A stretch of 64,000 bases of DNA from an uncultured Lachnospiraceae bacterium (GCA_947172645.1 CAMWBY010000005.1:124001-188000), one strand, 5' to 3'; shown: positions 40,445 through 48,969, numbered from the stretch's first letter. Program-made: numbers and translations. The notes: generated from the sequence alone by a model not told the origin.

Positions 40445-41035
40445 ATGTATTATGAAGCAAGTGATTTTGTGGAAACAGCAGACAGTGAGACATTGGAGTT
40501 AATTGCCCGCACAAGAGAGCTGACACGTGAATATTATTTTTCGGATTACCGGGATACAGAGAAAAGGAGAGCCATTCTCCAGGAACTATTGGGAGGCATA
40601 GGGGAGAATGTGGCAATTGACACGCCGTTTTACTGCGACCATGGGAAAAATATTTTTCTGGGAAATGATGTGATAATTAACATCAATTGCACTTTTGTGG
40701 ATAATGCGGAAATCCGCATAGGAAACAAGGTATTGATAGCATCCAATGTACAGCTCTATACCGGTTCGCATCCGGTTTTGCCGCGGGAGCGGCTTATAGC
40801 AGACTGGAAGGAACATCAGACAACTTTTTTCAGGTCGTTTGCACGTCCGATAGAAATAAAGGACAATGTATGGATTGGCGGCGGCAGCATTATCCTGCCA
40901 GGAGTGACGATTGGAGAAAACAGTGTGATAGGGGCGGGAAGCGTGGTAAATCGTTCCATTCCTGCCAATTGCGTTGCAGTGGGGAATCCGTGCAAGGTGA
41001 TACGTTATTTTGATACAGAAGGGACAAGGGGATAA
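40445..41035 (+). CDS. Maltose/galactoside O-acetyltransferase family (left-handed beta helix)
   Basis: A 196-residue hexapeptide-repeat acetyltransferase. The N-terminal helical cap has the family layout (a sugar O-acetyltransferase cap, with TRELTREYY). Hexapeptide coils run from about residue 55, and YTGSHPV carries the catalytic His. INCTFVDNAEIRIGNKVLI and IGGGSIILPGVTIGENSVIGAGSVV are clear LbH turns. It transfers acetyl from acetyl-CoA to a sugar. AAAGGAG lies 7 nt before the ATG. The stop is 1 nt before the next start, so it is coupled to the aldo/keto reductase. Confidence 0.88.
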   Translation: MYYEASDFVETADSETLELIARTRELTREYYFSDYRDTEKRRAILQELLGGIGENVAIDTPFYCDHGKNIFLGNDVIININCTFVDNAEIRIGNKVLIASNVQLYTGSHPVLPRERLIADWKEHQTTFFRSFARPIEIKDNVWIGGGSIILPGVTIGENSVIGAGSVVNRSIPANCVAVGNPCKVIRYFDTEGTRG

Positions 41036-41036
41036 A

Positions 41037-42035
41037 ATGGCGGATATCTATGTAGCAGATAATAAGCGTTATGAAAAGATGGTGTATAACAGAGTGGGAA
41101 AGAGCGGAATGAAGTTTCCAGCGGTTTCCTTGGGCTTTTGGCACAACTTTGGTTCAAAAGATAACTATGATTTGATGAAGGCAATGTGCAGGACAGCTTT
41201 TAATCATGGCATTACGCAGTTTGATCTTGCGAATAATTACGGGCCTGTCTATGGAAGTGCAGAAACAAATTTGGGCAGACTGATGGATGAGGATTTCCGC
41301 CCATACAGGGACGAACTGGTGATTACGACAAAAGCCGGGTATGACATGTGGGATGGCCCTTATGGCAATTATGGCAGCAGGAAATATTTGATGGCAAGCA
41401 TAGACCAGAGCCTTAAACGTATGAAGCTGGATTACGTGGATATTTTTTATCATCATCGCATGGATAAAGAGACACCTTTGGAGGAGACTATGACTGCCTT
41501 GGCGGATATTGTAAGGAGTGGCAAGGCGCTTTACGTGGGTGTATCCAATTATGATAAGGAATATACAGAAAAAGCGGCGGAACTTCTGCGGCAATTGCAT
41601 TGTCCGTTTATTGTGAACCAGAGAAGGTATTCTATTTTTGACAGGACGATTGAAGAGGACGGGGTAAAGGCATATTGCAAAGAAGCGGGAGTGGGGATTA
41701 TTGCTTTCAGCCCATTGGCGCAGGGGATGCTGACGGACAAATATCTGCATGGCATACCACAGGATAGCCGGATTGCGAGTGATTCAAGGTTCCTGCATGC
41801 TGCCGATTTGACAGAACGCAGGTTGGAACAGATTAGATGTCTGAATAATCTGGCTGAGCAGCGGGGACAGACGTTGGCGCAGATGGCGCTCTCTTGGGTT
41901 TTAAAGGATGACGAAGTCTGTTCTGTATTAATTGGAGCATCAAAACCGGAACAAATTGTGGAAAATATTGCTGTAGCGGAATGTGCGCATTTTACGGAAG
42001 AAGAACTGGAAAAGATAGAGGAAATCTGTAGCTGA
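41037..42035 (+). CDS. Aldo/keto reductase, YghZ (L-glyceraldehyde 3-phosphate reductase) type
   Basis: A 332-residue AKR. The start region RVGKSGMKFPAVSLGFWHNFG and FDLANNYGPVYGSAE match the E. coli YghZ subfamily (AKR14). Catalytic residues are Asp/Tyr in DLANNYG, Lys in TKAGYD and His in YHHRMD. QGMLTDKYLHGIPQDSR is another subfamily signature. YghZ reduces L-glyceraldehyde 3-phosphate and methylglyoxal with NADPH, a detoxifying role. The ATG at 41037 follows AGGGGAT and begins directly after the stop of the acetyltransferase gene. Confidence 0.9.
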   Translation: MADIYVADNKRYEKMVYNRVGKSGMKFPAVSLGFWHNFGSKDNYDLMKAMCRTAFNHGITQFDLANNYGPVYGSAETNLGRLMDEDFRPYRDELVITTKAGYDMWDGPYGNYGSRKYLMASIDQSLKRMKLDYVDIFYHHRMDKETPLEETMTALADIVRSGKALYVGVSNYDKEYTEKAAELLRQLHCPFIVNQRRYSIFDRTIEEDGVKAYCKEAGVGIIAFSPLAQGMLTDKYLHGIPQDSRIASDSRFLHAADLTERRLEQIRCLNNLAEQRGQTLAQMALSWVLKDDEVCSVLIGASKPEQIVENIAVAECAHFTEEELEKIEEICS

Positions 42036-42137
42036 TTTGTAAAATTCTGCTAACGGGCTGTGTAGCGTGAGGATAATTTTTTGGCAGCTGCATATAAAAC
42101 CGGAATAGAACATGGTTTTGTGTGTTGAACGAAAAGT

Positions 42138-42177
42138 GGGAACCAAGCAGGGCGTAATCTTTGCCTGTTTGGTTCCC
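42138..42177. terminator. Bidirectional terminator between convergent genes
   Basis: GGGAACCAAGCAGG and CCTGTTTGGTTCCC form a 14-bp stem (one G-U) with a 12-nt loop, followed by TTGTTTT on the plus strand. It serves the aldo/keto reductase and the opposite flavodiiron gene. Confidence 0.85.
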
Positions 42178-42208
42178 TTGTTTTATGATACAGGAATTTG
42201 TTCGCTTC

Positions 42209-43366
42209 TTATTTCTTACAAAGCTCTTCTGCAAGTGCCTCAATCTGGGCGATACTGTCTTCGTTGAGCGCGGACTTGATTTGTACGCTGTGTTCTGTGA
42301 AAGTAATGTCTTTGCAGGCCTCTAACTGCGTCCGCATAGTCTTGGCAGCCATAGGAGCCCAAGAACCGTTCTCTATGAGAGCGACTGTACGGTTCTGGTA
42401 ATTGTGCGCCGCCAGTTCGTTAATAAATTCCCGCATATAAGGGAATATGCCGGTATTATAAGTTGTGGTGGCAAGAACCAGTTTGCCATAGCGGAACGCG
42501 TCTTCCATACATTCCGCCATATCCTCCCTGGCAAGGTCAGCCAGAACGACTTTCGGACAACCCTTCTCGGTCAGTTTGTCAGCCAGAAGCTTGGCGGCAG
42601 CCTTTGTATTTCCATAGACGGAAGTATAGGCAATCATCACGCCTTCGGATTCTACGCCATAGGAAGACCAGGTCTGATATAAGTTTACATAATATTCTAA
42701 ATTTTCTTTCAGAATAGGGCCGTGCAGCGGACAGATAATTTGGATATCCAGCGTGGATGCTTTCTTTAAGAGGTTTTGTACCTGCATTCCATACTTGCCT
42801 ACGATGCCGAAATAATAGCGGCGCGCTTCACAAGCCCAGTCTTCGTCAGCGTCCAACGCGCCGAATTTGCCGAAGCCGTCGGCGGAGAAAAGCACATGGT
42901 CAAATGTATCGTATGTAACCATGACTTCGGGCCAGTGTACCATCGGGGCAGCAATAAACTGCAATGTATGTGCACCTAAAGGAAGCGTGTCGCCTTCTTT
43001 AATAATCTGCCGTCTGTCGGCATAGTCTGTGCCGAAGAACTGTTTCATCATAGTAAATGCCGGGGCAGAAGCGAGGATAACGGCATCCGGGTATGCCTTG
43101 GCAAAGGCATCAATGTTGGCGGAATGGTCGGGTTCCATATGCTGTACGATAAGGTAATCCGGCGTCCGTCCGTTCAGAACCTGGCGCAGATTCTGCATCC
43201 ATTCGTCTCCAAAACTGGTGTCTACCGTATCCATAACGGCAATTTTGTCATCCATGATGACATAGGAATTGTATGCCATTCCGTTTTCTACTGCATACTG
43301 ACCTTCAAAGAGGTCTATTTCATGGTCGTTTACGCCTATGTAGTGAATGTCCTTTGTGATTTCCAT
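42209..43366 (-). CDS. Class A flavodiiron protein (FprA-type flavoprotein)
   Basis: A 385-residue O2/NO-reducing enzyme. The N-terminal metallo-beta-lactamase-like domain has the diiron ligands in HMEPDHS (79-85 region), a further His in AAPMVHWPE, Asp in SADGFG, and His in CPLHGP. The C-terminal flavodoxin domain (about 248-385) begins MIAYTSVYGNTKAAA, which binds FMN. Such proteins protect anaerobes by reducing O2 to water or NO to N2O. It has no fused rubredoxin. The ribosome site AAAGGAG lies 9-10 nt upstream on the minus strand. A structured repeat lies in its leader region. Confidence 0.94.
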   Translation of the reverse strand: MEITKDIHYIGVNDHEIDLFEGQYAVENGMAYNSYVIMDDKIAVMDTVDTSFGDEWMQNLRQVLNGRTPDYLIVQHMEPDHSANIDAFAKAYPDAVILASAPAFTMMKQFFGTDYADRRQIIKEGDTLPLGAHTLQFIAAPMVHWPEVMVTYDTFDHVLFSADGFGKFGALDADEDWACEARRYYFGIVGKYGMQVQNLLKKASTLDIQIICPLHGPILKENLEYYVNLYQTWSSYGVESEGVMIAYTSVYGNTKAAAKLLADKLTEKGCPKVVLADLAREDMAECMEDAFRYGKLVLATTTYNTGIFPYMREFINELAAHNYQNRTVALIENGSWAPMAAKTMRTQLEACKDITFTEHSVQIKSALNEDSIAQIEALAEELCKK

Positions 43367-43424
43367 AGATAAAAACTCCTTTGATTATTTATTCCTGCGA
43401 GCAACGAGCCAAGTGATTGCTTGC

Positions 43425-43561
43425 GAGCATGGCAGTAAGCCGCAGTGCGTGCTGCTGCATCTCGCTCGCGGGCTTCGCCCTACCATAATGCAATCTAACA
43501 AAACTGTCAGCAAGCTGCCGTTTTGTTATCTTACATTATGGCACTGCTCATTGCCATCGCG
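43425..43561. repeat. Structured intergenic repeat, three-stem
   Basis: The arms near 43425-43449 and 43543-43561 pair imperfectly (GCGA..TGGCA..CAGTG with CACTG..TGCCA.CGC). Inside lie GGGC-TTC-GCCC (43470-43480) and a long imperfect hairpin, 43483-43541, with CCATAATG...AACAAAAC pairing GTTTTGTT...CATTATGG. It covers most of the 348-nt stretch before the flavodiiron gene, in which I see no gene. Layout (outer stem plus inner hairpins) is like the element at 29708 but the sequence differs. Confidence 0.6.
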
Positions 43562-43730
43562 TACATTATAACACAGATTGTGGGGGTGTGGGGAAAAATT
43601 ATGTGAGACAGGGAATTTGTAGGATAAAGTCTGGCGAAAAGGATTGTTTCTTTTTGCCAAATACAATATAATGAGGGCAGAAAAGTATGGAATAATCGTA
43701 GAAGAGGTATTGTAATGGCGGAAAGATACT

Positions 43731-44090
43731 GTGCGGATGCCTTCGCCATTGGGCATGTCATATTATGAAGCTTTCCTGAATTTATTTGATGTGGAGAGCG
43801 ACGAAAAGCAGATAGAATACCAGGCGGAGTTTTTGAATGGGTGGAACCATATAAGGATGATGGGATATGAGACGGAAGAAGAAATGACAACCATGGATTT
43901 TGAAAAGAAGGTGCAGATGATATATTATGTCGGACAGAAAGAAGACGCAGAAGAAATGGATGATGATTTAGACGATGGCGTGATTACCGTTCCCAAACTG
44001 GATTTGAGGTTGGAAATTAACGGGGCAGACGTAGGAGGCGTAAGCAAACTTTTACCTACAAAAATATTCTGTGGGAAAAATACGTTTTGA
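43731..44090 (+). CDS. Small acidic hypothetical protein, possible 5' frameshift
   Basis: A frame of up to 119 residues that I do not recognise. It is rich in Glu/Asp, with an EDAEEMDDDLDDG stretch and a C-terminal VPKLDLRLEINGADVGG part. The start is unclear: GTG at 43731 and ATG at 43755 have poor ribosome sites. A better start is the ATG at 43715, seven nt after AGAGG, but that frame stops after 17 codons. A one-base shift between the two frames may therefore have broken the gene. It lies 65 nt before tcdA. Confidence 0.4.
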   Translation: MRMPSPLGMSYYEAFLNLFDVESDEKQIEYQAEFLNGWNHIRMMGYETEEEMTTMDFEKKVQMIYYVGQKEDAEEMDDDLDDGVITVPKLDLRLEINGADVGGVSKLLPTKIFCGKNTF

Positions 44091-44155
44091 TACAGGAAAG
44101 TTTTCAACAGCTTGGGGAATTATAAAATACATAGAAAGACGGAAGCAGGATTTAC

Positions 44156-44896
44156 ATGACAGAACAATTTTCCAGAACAGAACTATTACTTGGCAGTGAG
44201 GCGATGGACAGGCTTTCCCGTTCCCGTGTGGCGGTATTTGGCATAGGCGGCGTGGGCGGTTATGTGTGCGAGGCGCTTGCGCGCAGCGGCGTGGGGGCTT
44301 TAGACTTAGTGGACAACGATAAGGTGTGCCTGACCAATTTGAACCGGCAGATTATTGCCACGCATAAGACTCTGGGAAGATATAAGACAGATGTGATGAT
44401 GGAGCGCATCTTGGAGATTAACCCGGATGCCAGAGTACATGTCCGTCAGTGTTTTTTCCTGCCGGATAATGCAGACAGTTTTCCTTTTCATGAGTATGAT
44501 TATGTTGTGGATGCGGTGGACACCGTGACCGCGAAGATTGAGCTTGTTATGCGCGCCCAGGCATATAATGTGCCTGTTATCAGCAGCATGGGAGCAGGGA
44601 ATAAACTGGATGCAGGAGCCTTTCGTGTGGCGGACATTTATGATACGAAGGTCTGTCCGCTTGCCAGGGTGATGCGCAGGGAGCTAAAAAAAAGGAATGT
44701 GAAACATCTGAAGGTGGTATATTCGGAGGAGGAACCGATAAAGCTATCAGGAGATGCCAGAAGCGGCGTATGTGTGCCGGAGGAAGAGGGGAACGGCACA
44801 GGGCGTAAAAGCATTCCTGGAAGTACGGCTTTTGTCCCTTCCGTGGCAGGACTTTTGATTGCAGGGGAAGTGATAAAAGATTTGGCGTTAAAATAG
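44156..44896 (+). CDS. tcdA: tRNA threonylcarbamoyladenosine dehydratase
   Basis: A 246-residue E1-like ThiF-family enzyme. GIGGVGGYVCEALARSG (30-46) binds ATP; DNDKVCLTNLNRQIIA is the signature for the TcdA/MoeB/ThiF group; the later Cys-Pro in TKVCPLARVMRRELKKR is a TcdA mark. TcdA uses ATP to cyclise t6A to ct6A at position 37 of ANN-decoding tRNAs. AGGA lies 5 nt before the ATG. A hairpin terminator follows. Confidence 0.93.
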   Translation: MTEQFSRTELLLGSEAMDRLSRSRVAVFGIGGVGGYVCEALARSGVGALDLVDNDKVCLTNLNRQIIATHKTLGRYKTDVMMERILEINPDARVHVRQCFFLPDNADSFPFHEYDYVVDAVDTVTAKIELVMRAQAYNVPVISSMGAGNKLDAGAFRVADIYDTKVCPLARVMRRELKKRNVKHLKVVYSEEEPIKLSGDARSGVCVPEEEGNGTGRKSIPGSTAFVPSVAGLLIAGEVIKDLALK

Positions 44897-44904
44897 AAAA
44901 TATG

Positions 44905-44942
44905 ATGGCGAAAGGTCTTGCTTTTTCAGACATTTTCGCCAT
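44905..44942. terminator. Hairpin after tcdA
   Basis: ATGGCGAAA (44905-44913) pairs with TTTTCGCCAT (44933-44942); a short T-rich stretch follows. Probably ends tcdA transcription. Confidence 0.6.
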
Positions 44943-45140
44943 TTGTTCTATATGGAGATTTTGTTATGGTGTTTTTTATCGTTATCCACATTTGATATTC
45001 TGCTACAATCCGCGGCTTCAATTTAGCCGTCTCTCTTTTTTGTGCAAGGAAAGAGAGGAACAATTCAAGAATAAGCCCTATAATGATAAAGACAAATTTA
45101 TGTCCACAAAGCACAGTATGTGCGGATAAGGAGGTATCCC

Positions 45141-45992
45141 ATGGAATGGGTCGAAAGATTAAACCAAAGCATGAATTATATTGAGGAACATTTGACGGGT
45201 GAAATTGATTATGAACAGCTTGCGCGGATTGCCTGTTGTTCCACCTATCACTATCAGAGAATGTTTACTTATATGGCGGGCATCCCTCTGGCAGAGTATA
45301 TCCGAAGAAGAAAAATGTCTTTGGCAGCGGTAGACTTACAGGGTGGGGATGAACGAATTATTGATATTGCAGAGAAATACGGTTATCGTTCTCCGACTGC
45401 ATTTAACAGGGCGTTTCAGTCTTTTCACGGGATAGCCCCATCGTCCGTGAAAGGAGAAGGCGTATCCGTGAAATCTTTTTTCCCCATTGTGTTTAGAATT
45501 GCTGTGAAAGGAGCGACAGAAATGAATTATAGAATCGAGACAAAAGAAGCATTCCGCATTATTGGCGTATCTGCGCCGCTTGATAGGGAAATCGAAAATA
45601 ATTTTATGGTGGTGCCAACGATGTGGCAGGAGGCGTCTGTAAATGGAACAATACAGAAATTGGCCGGCATGATGGATACGCCGCCGATGGGGCTTTTGGG
45701 TGTGAGTGTCTGTAATGACGAAGAACAATGGAAATATTTTATAGCTGTTTCCAGCACAAAAGCGGGCGGTGAGTTTGAAGAATATACCGTGCCTGCATCT
45801 ACATGGGCAATTTTTTCCGGAACAGGAACAAACCAGTCGATACAGGAATTAGAGCAGCGTATTGTAACAGAGTGGCTTCCAACCTCTGGGTATGAATATG
45901 CCAACGCTCCTGATATTGAGGTATACTTAAATCCAGACCCGCAGAACGCACAGTATGAGGTATGGATACCCGTGACAAAGAAAAAGTTATAA
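45141..45992 (+). CDS. AraC-family regulator with GyrI-like effector domain
   Basis: A 283-residue regulator. The DNA-binding part is N-terminal (1-105), with two helix-turn-helix units (LARIACCSTYHYQRMFTYMAG and IIDIAEKYGYRSPTAFNRAFQSFHG). A GyrI-like ligand-binding domain occupies about 125-283 (YRIETKEAFRIIGVSAPL to NAQYEVWIPVTKK). Domain order and size are those of Rob/SoxS-like small-molecule-sensing regulators in Clostridia. AAGGAGG lies 6 nt before the ATG at 45141. A small conserved-looking protein gene follows after 11 nt. Confidence 0.9.
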   Translation: MEWVERLNQSMNYIEEHLTGEIDYEQLARIACCSTYHYQRMFTYMAGIPLAEYIRRRKMSLAAVDLQGGDERIIDIAEKYGYRSPTAFNRAFQSFHGIAPSSVKGEGVSVKSFFPIVFRIAVKGATEMNYRIETKEAFRIIGVSAPLDREIENNFMVVPTMWQEASVNGTIQKLAGMMDTPPMGLLGVSVCNDEEQWKYFIAVSSTKAGGEFEEYTVPASTWAIFSGTGTNQSIQELEQRIVTEWLPTSGYEYANAPDIEVYLNPDPQNAQYEVWIPVTKKKL

Positions 45993-46003
45993 CGGAGGGA
46001 CTT

Positions 46004-46489
46004 ATGGACGAGAAATTTAGTGGGTTCATGGAAACAGTTGGCGGGGATTTCCGCAGTTTTGTAAATCAAATCGATGGGTATCTGACAGCAAATGACTGTA
46101 AGCGTGATATAAAACTGCAAAAAAGCGGGTATGTTGTGTCCTATGTGTTAAAGAGCAGCAAAAGGACTTTGGCAACATTCGTATCCCGGAAAACGGGAAT
46201 CAAACTTCGCATTTATCCCGAACATATACAGGAATACCAGGGCTTCCTTAACACATTGCCCGAAAAGGTAAAAAAGGAAATTAAGAAAGCGTCCGCCTGC
46301 AAACGGCTCATCAATCCAGACGACTGTAATCCGAAATGCGTAATGGGATATACCTTTGTTTTGGATGGCGAACAGTATCAGAAATGCCGGTATATGGCGT
46401 TTCAGCCTACATTGAGTGAGGAAAACAATCCTTACATTAGGCAGTTTTTAGAGAAAGAATTGCGGGCTGGCGTTGATTATGATTCATAG
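46004..46489 (+). CDS. Small hypothetical protein following the AraC regulator
   Basis: A 161-residue soluble protein I do not recognise. It has a mixed alpha/beta look: SGYVVSYVLKSSKRTLATFVSRKTGIKLRIYPEH at about 42-75 and four Cys in KKASACKRLINPDDCNPKCVMGY and KCRYM (about 96-130), a spacing that might hold a metal. GGAGG lies 5 nt before the ATG at 46004. It is probably co-transcribed with the AraC gene and could be its target. Confidence 0.65.
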   Translation: MDEKFSGFMETVGGDFRSFVNQIDGYLTANDCKRDIKLQKSGYVVSYVLKSSKRTLATFVSRKTGIKLRIYPEHIQEYQGFLNTLPEKVKKEIKKASACKRLINPDDCNPKCVMGYTFVLDGEQYQKCRYMAFQPTLSEENNPYIRQFLEKELRAGVDYDS

Positions 46490-46490
46490 T

Positions 46491-46728
46491 GGGCGCGAAG
46501 GATATAAAGAGACCGTTTTAGGTTTGTGTAAACTCGAAAAACTGACATAAGATTTATGAATCGTTACAAGCCGAGTATGACGGTATCGGCAGAGAAAAGT
46601 CAAAGACCGCCGCAGAATCAGCCTATGCGGAGGTAATCAGCTATAACAGGAAGAACCTTCAGCGGAAGTTCAGAACGAGAACAGGCAGCAGGGGAGGCTT
46701 AGGCAGAGGGGGAAGAGGTTTCATGTGA
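46491..46728 (+). pseudogene. Frameshifted 3' remnant of an unidentified gene
   Basis: Two adjacent open stretches in different frames make sense only together. Frame 46491-46550 reads GREGYKETVLGLCKLEKLT then stops; frame 46546-46728 reads KIYESLQAEYDGIGREKSK and continues to a TGA at 46726. No start codon or ribosome site precedes. The Lys/Arg-rich helical text and RTRTGSRGG tail are like the end of a mobilisation or replication protein, but I cannot name it. It fills most of the 367-nt gap before the next gene. Confidence 0.45.
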
Positions 46729-46734
46729 ATTTTA

Positions 46735-46763
46735 TTGTAAAGACAGGCGTTTTTTTGTATAAT
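46735..46763 (+). promoter_or_regulatory. SigA promoter of the second Rpn nuclease gene
   Basis: TTGTAA (46735-46740), 17 bp, TATAAT (46758-46763). A strong promoter 94 nt before the coding start. Confidence 0.75.
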
Positions 46764-46800
46764 TAAAATATAGTAGGATATATCGTATCTTGTGTTACAT

Positions 46801-46827
46801 CTTATGGAACATTAGTAGTTCCATAAG
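46801..46827 (+). other. Perfect leader hairpin before the second Rpn gene
   Basis: CTTATGGAAC (46801-46810) and GTTCCATAAG (46818-46827) form a perfect 10-bp stem with a 7-nt loop, 29 nt before the GTG start. No T-run follows, so it is more likely an operator or an mRNA-stability hairpin than a terminator. Confidence 0.6.
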
Positions 46828-46856
46828 CATGGAATTTAAGAAACCGAGGTGATAAG

Positions 46857-47717
46857 GTGTCAGACGATACAAAGCAGATAGAGGAGGCAAAAGCAAAGCG
46901 TACCGCAAAAAACAGCGTATTCCTTGACCTTTTTCAAAACAAGAGTTATCTGCTGAAGCTGTATAAAACGCTCCACCCAGAGGACGAGGCAGCGACAGAG
47001 GATTCCCTTACGGATGTGACGATTACAAATGTGTTGACTGATAATCTGTATAATGATTTAGGCTTTATTGCGAATAATAAGCTGATGATACTTGTGGAGG
47101 CACAATCTACATGGACAGTGAATATTTTAGTAAGAGTTTTGCTGTACCTGGCGCAAAGCTACCACGAATATTTTCAGCGTACCTGCCAAGACTATTACAA
47201 AAGCAGGAAAGTAAAAATGCCAAAACCTGAACTCTATGTGATTTTTACGGGAAACAAAGGGAGGAAACCCGATAAAATATTATTGTCCAAAGAATTTTTC
47301 GAGGGCGCGGATATAGATATTGAAGTTAAAGCGAAAGTCATCTATGAAAGCGATACAGATGATATCATCAATCAGTACATTATTTTCTGCAAAGTTTTTA
47401 ACGAGCAGACAAAACAGCATGGAATGACCAGAAAGGCAGTTACAGAAACGATTCGCATATGCAAGGACAGGAATGTCTTAAGGGAATATTTAGCGGAGAG
47501 AGAAAAGGAGGTTGTAACGATTATGATGAGTTTATTTGATGAAGAACAGATAATGAAATCATTTATCAGAAGCGAAAGGCATGACGCAGACAGGGAAACT
47601 GCAGAAAGATTGATAAAAAAAGGGAAAATGACTCTTGAGGATATTGCGGAATGTGTTCCGTCATTATCCTTTGATGAATTGAGAGAACTTGAAGCCGAAA
47701 TTATGCAGTTAGCGTGA
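46857..47717 (+). CDS. Rpn/YhgA-like PD-(D/E)XK nuclease family protein, copy 2
   Basis: A 286-residue protein of the same broad family as the one at 19529, but clearly divergent. NSVFLDLFQNKSYLLKLYKTLHPEDE opens the domain; DLGFIANNKLMILVEAQSTW (about 65-85) supplies the Asp and ExQ residues of the PD-(D/E)XK site. The C-terminal part has helical KEVVTIMMSLFDEEQIMKSF and a final DELRELEAEIMQLA, without the GIEQ repeats. The GTG start has AGGTGAT just upstream. It has its own promoter, leader hairpin and terminator, and sits in a patch of accessory genes. Confidence 0.8.
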   Translation: MSDDTKQIEEAKAKRTAKNSVFLDLFQNKSYLLKLYKTLHPEDEAATEDSLTDVTITNVLTDNLYNDLGFIANNKLMILVEAQSTWTVNILVRVLLYLAQSYHEYFQRTCQDYYKSRKVKMPKPELYVIFTGNKGRKPDKILLSKEFFEGADIDIEVKAKVIYESDTDDIINQYIIFCKVFNEQTKQHGMTRKAVTETIRICKDRNVLREYLAEREKEVVTIMMSLFDEEQIMKSFIRSERHDADRETAERLIKKGKMTLEDIAECVPSLSFDELRELEAEIMQLA

Positions 47718-47752
47718 GTGGCAAAACAATTTAATATCAAAATAGCAGCGTA

Positions 47753-47794
47753 AAGACGCATGGAGCAGTAAATTGTAAGCCATGTGTCTTTTTT
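47753..47794 (+). terminator. Rho-independent terminator after second Rpn gene
   Basis: AAGACGCATGG and CCATGTGTCTT form an 11-bp stem (one G-U), followed by TTTTTT. A second small hairpin (GCGTGC-TTGC-ACGC) follows at once. Confidence 0.85.
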
Positions 47795-47831
47795 CATGCG
47801 TGCTTGCACGCATTGCCCAACAAGGAGGAAC

Positions 47832-47957
47832 GTGAGCGATAATATTCAGACCAACACCACAGGACGATTAACGCCAAAAAATTTAGAGAACATTGACTTT
47901 TTTAGAAATATGGTATATATAAAAAGCATCAAATCACAATCGGAATGGAGGGGATAA
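47832..47957 (+). CDS. Short open frame, possible gene fragment
   Basis: A 41-codon frame starting with GTG, 3 nt after AAGGAGG. It reads SDNIQTNTTGRLTPKNLENI and continues to IKSQSEWRG. The stop lies 2 nt before the next start. It may be the 5' end of a lost gene or a leader peptide; I do not recognise it. Confidence 0.3.
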   Translation: MSDNIQTNTTGRLTPKNLENIDFFRNMVYIKSIKSQSEWRG

Positions 47958-47959
47958 CA

Positions 47960-48394
47960 ATGCAGAGTGTAAGAATTTATGAGATGCCAGATTGCAAAAT
48001 GGTTTCGTCTGGAATAGGTATGTTCGGAGAGGAAAACTTCAATCTATTTGACGAGTGGTTATCTTCGCAAAAACGCGGCTTATTTCCGAAAGATTTCCTG
48101 TATTGGGCAGGGGAGGGTTTTGTTTGGCTGTATATGTACGAAGATGGAATGAATGTTCCAAACGAATTTGAACGAATAGATTTCCAGGGTGGTCTTTATG
48201 CCGTAGCAACCGACATAGACCAGAAAACGGATAAGGAGCTTATGAACACAGAGATAGATAAGTTTCTAGGTGAAAATGGGTTTGAGCGCGATACATCACG
48301 TTTGGAATTAGGAAATATCATTACGTCGCCGCTTGCGCGAAAAATAATGGGATACGAGCAGATGGACTATTATATCCCAATCAAAGCAAAATAA
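47960..48394 (+). CDS. GyrI-like effector-binding domain protein
   Basis: A 144-residue stand-alone GyrI/SHV-type domain. It opens with VRIYEMPDCKMVSSGIGMFGEE and has LPKDFLYW-type and GGLYAVATDID segments, then a final MDYYIPIKAK strand; these are the beta-alpha-beta-beta repeats of the family. Such domains bind small hydrophobic ligands and occur alone or fused to AraC regulators, as in the gene at 45141. GGAGGGG lies 6 nt before the ATG at 47960. The nearby DUF3788 gene is probably in the same unit. Confidence 0.7.
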   Translation: MQSVRIYEMPDCKMVSSGIGMFGEENFNLFDEWLSSQKRGLFPKDFLYWAGEGFVWLYMYEDGMNVPNEFERIDFQGGLYAVATDIDQKTDKELMNTEIDKFLGENGFERDTSRLELGNIITSPLARKIMGYEQMDYYIPIKAK

Positions 48395-48449
48395 ATCCCG
48401 GTTTTTCCTGAGGAAAAGACAAGTACAGACTTGAATTTGGAGGGTAGTT

Positions 48450-48860
48450 ATGTACGAGAGAATGCTGAATAAGCAGATGGAGCCAACCATAGAGGAAATG
48501 ACGGAATATTGTGCAGAAAATGCAGAACGTTTTTCTATGATAAACGATTGGCTGACAACTGCTTTTCATACAGAACAGAAAGTGGTTTTCCCTTATGGCA
48601 ATAAATATGGTTGGGGAATAGGACATTATAAAAAGAAAAAGCTTCTATGCAACATCTTTGCCGAAGCCGGGGCATTTACAGTTATGGTGAGATTAACAGA
48701 CGCGCAATATGCAACGATTTACGAGGAGCTGAAAAAATACACGCAAGAATATATTGACAATAAATATCCTTGCGGTGATGGCGGTTGGATACATTACCGG
48801 GTTACCTGCCAGGAACATTATGAAGATATTAAGAAGTTGTTAGAGGTAAAATGTGTGTGA
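48450..48860 (+). CDS. DUF3788 family protein
   Basis: A 136-residue protein. WLTTAFHTEQKVVFPYGNKYGWGIGHYKKKKLLCNIFAEAGAFTVMVRL (about 30-78) and the GGWIHYRV segment near 112-119 are typical of DUF3788, whose members are about 130-145 residues and of unknown function. It looks related in fold to YdhG/DUF1801-like proteins. GGAGG lies 5-6 nt before the ATG. A terminator-like hairpin follows. Confidence 0.75.
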   Translation: MYERMLNKQMEPTIEEMTEYCAENAERFSMINDWLTTAFHTEQKVVFPYGNKYGWGIGHYKKKKLLCNIFAEAGAFTVMVRLTDAQYATIYEELKKYTQEYIDNKYPCGDGGWIHYRVTCQEHYEDIKKLLEVKCV

Positions 48861-48969
48861 TAATTGCACCTCCAAAACTGGCATTGTAGAAAAATAAAGA
48901 ACTGGATATTTTTAAAATACCATTCGATGCTATAATTCCAAATAAACTAGTGTGAGAAAAACATTAAGA

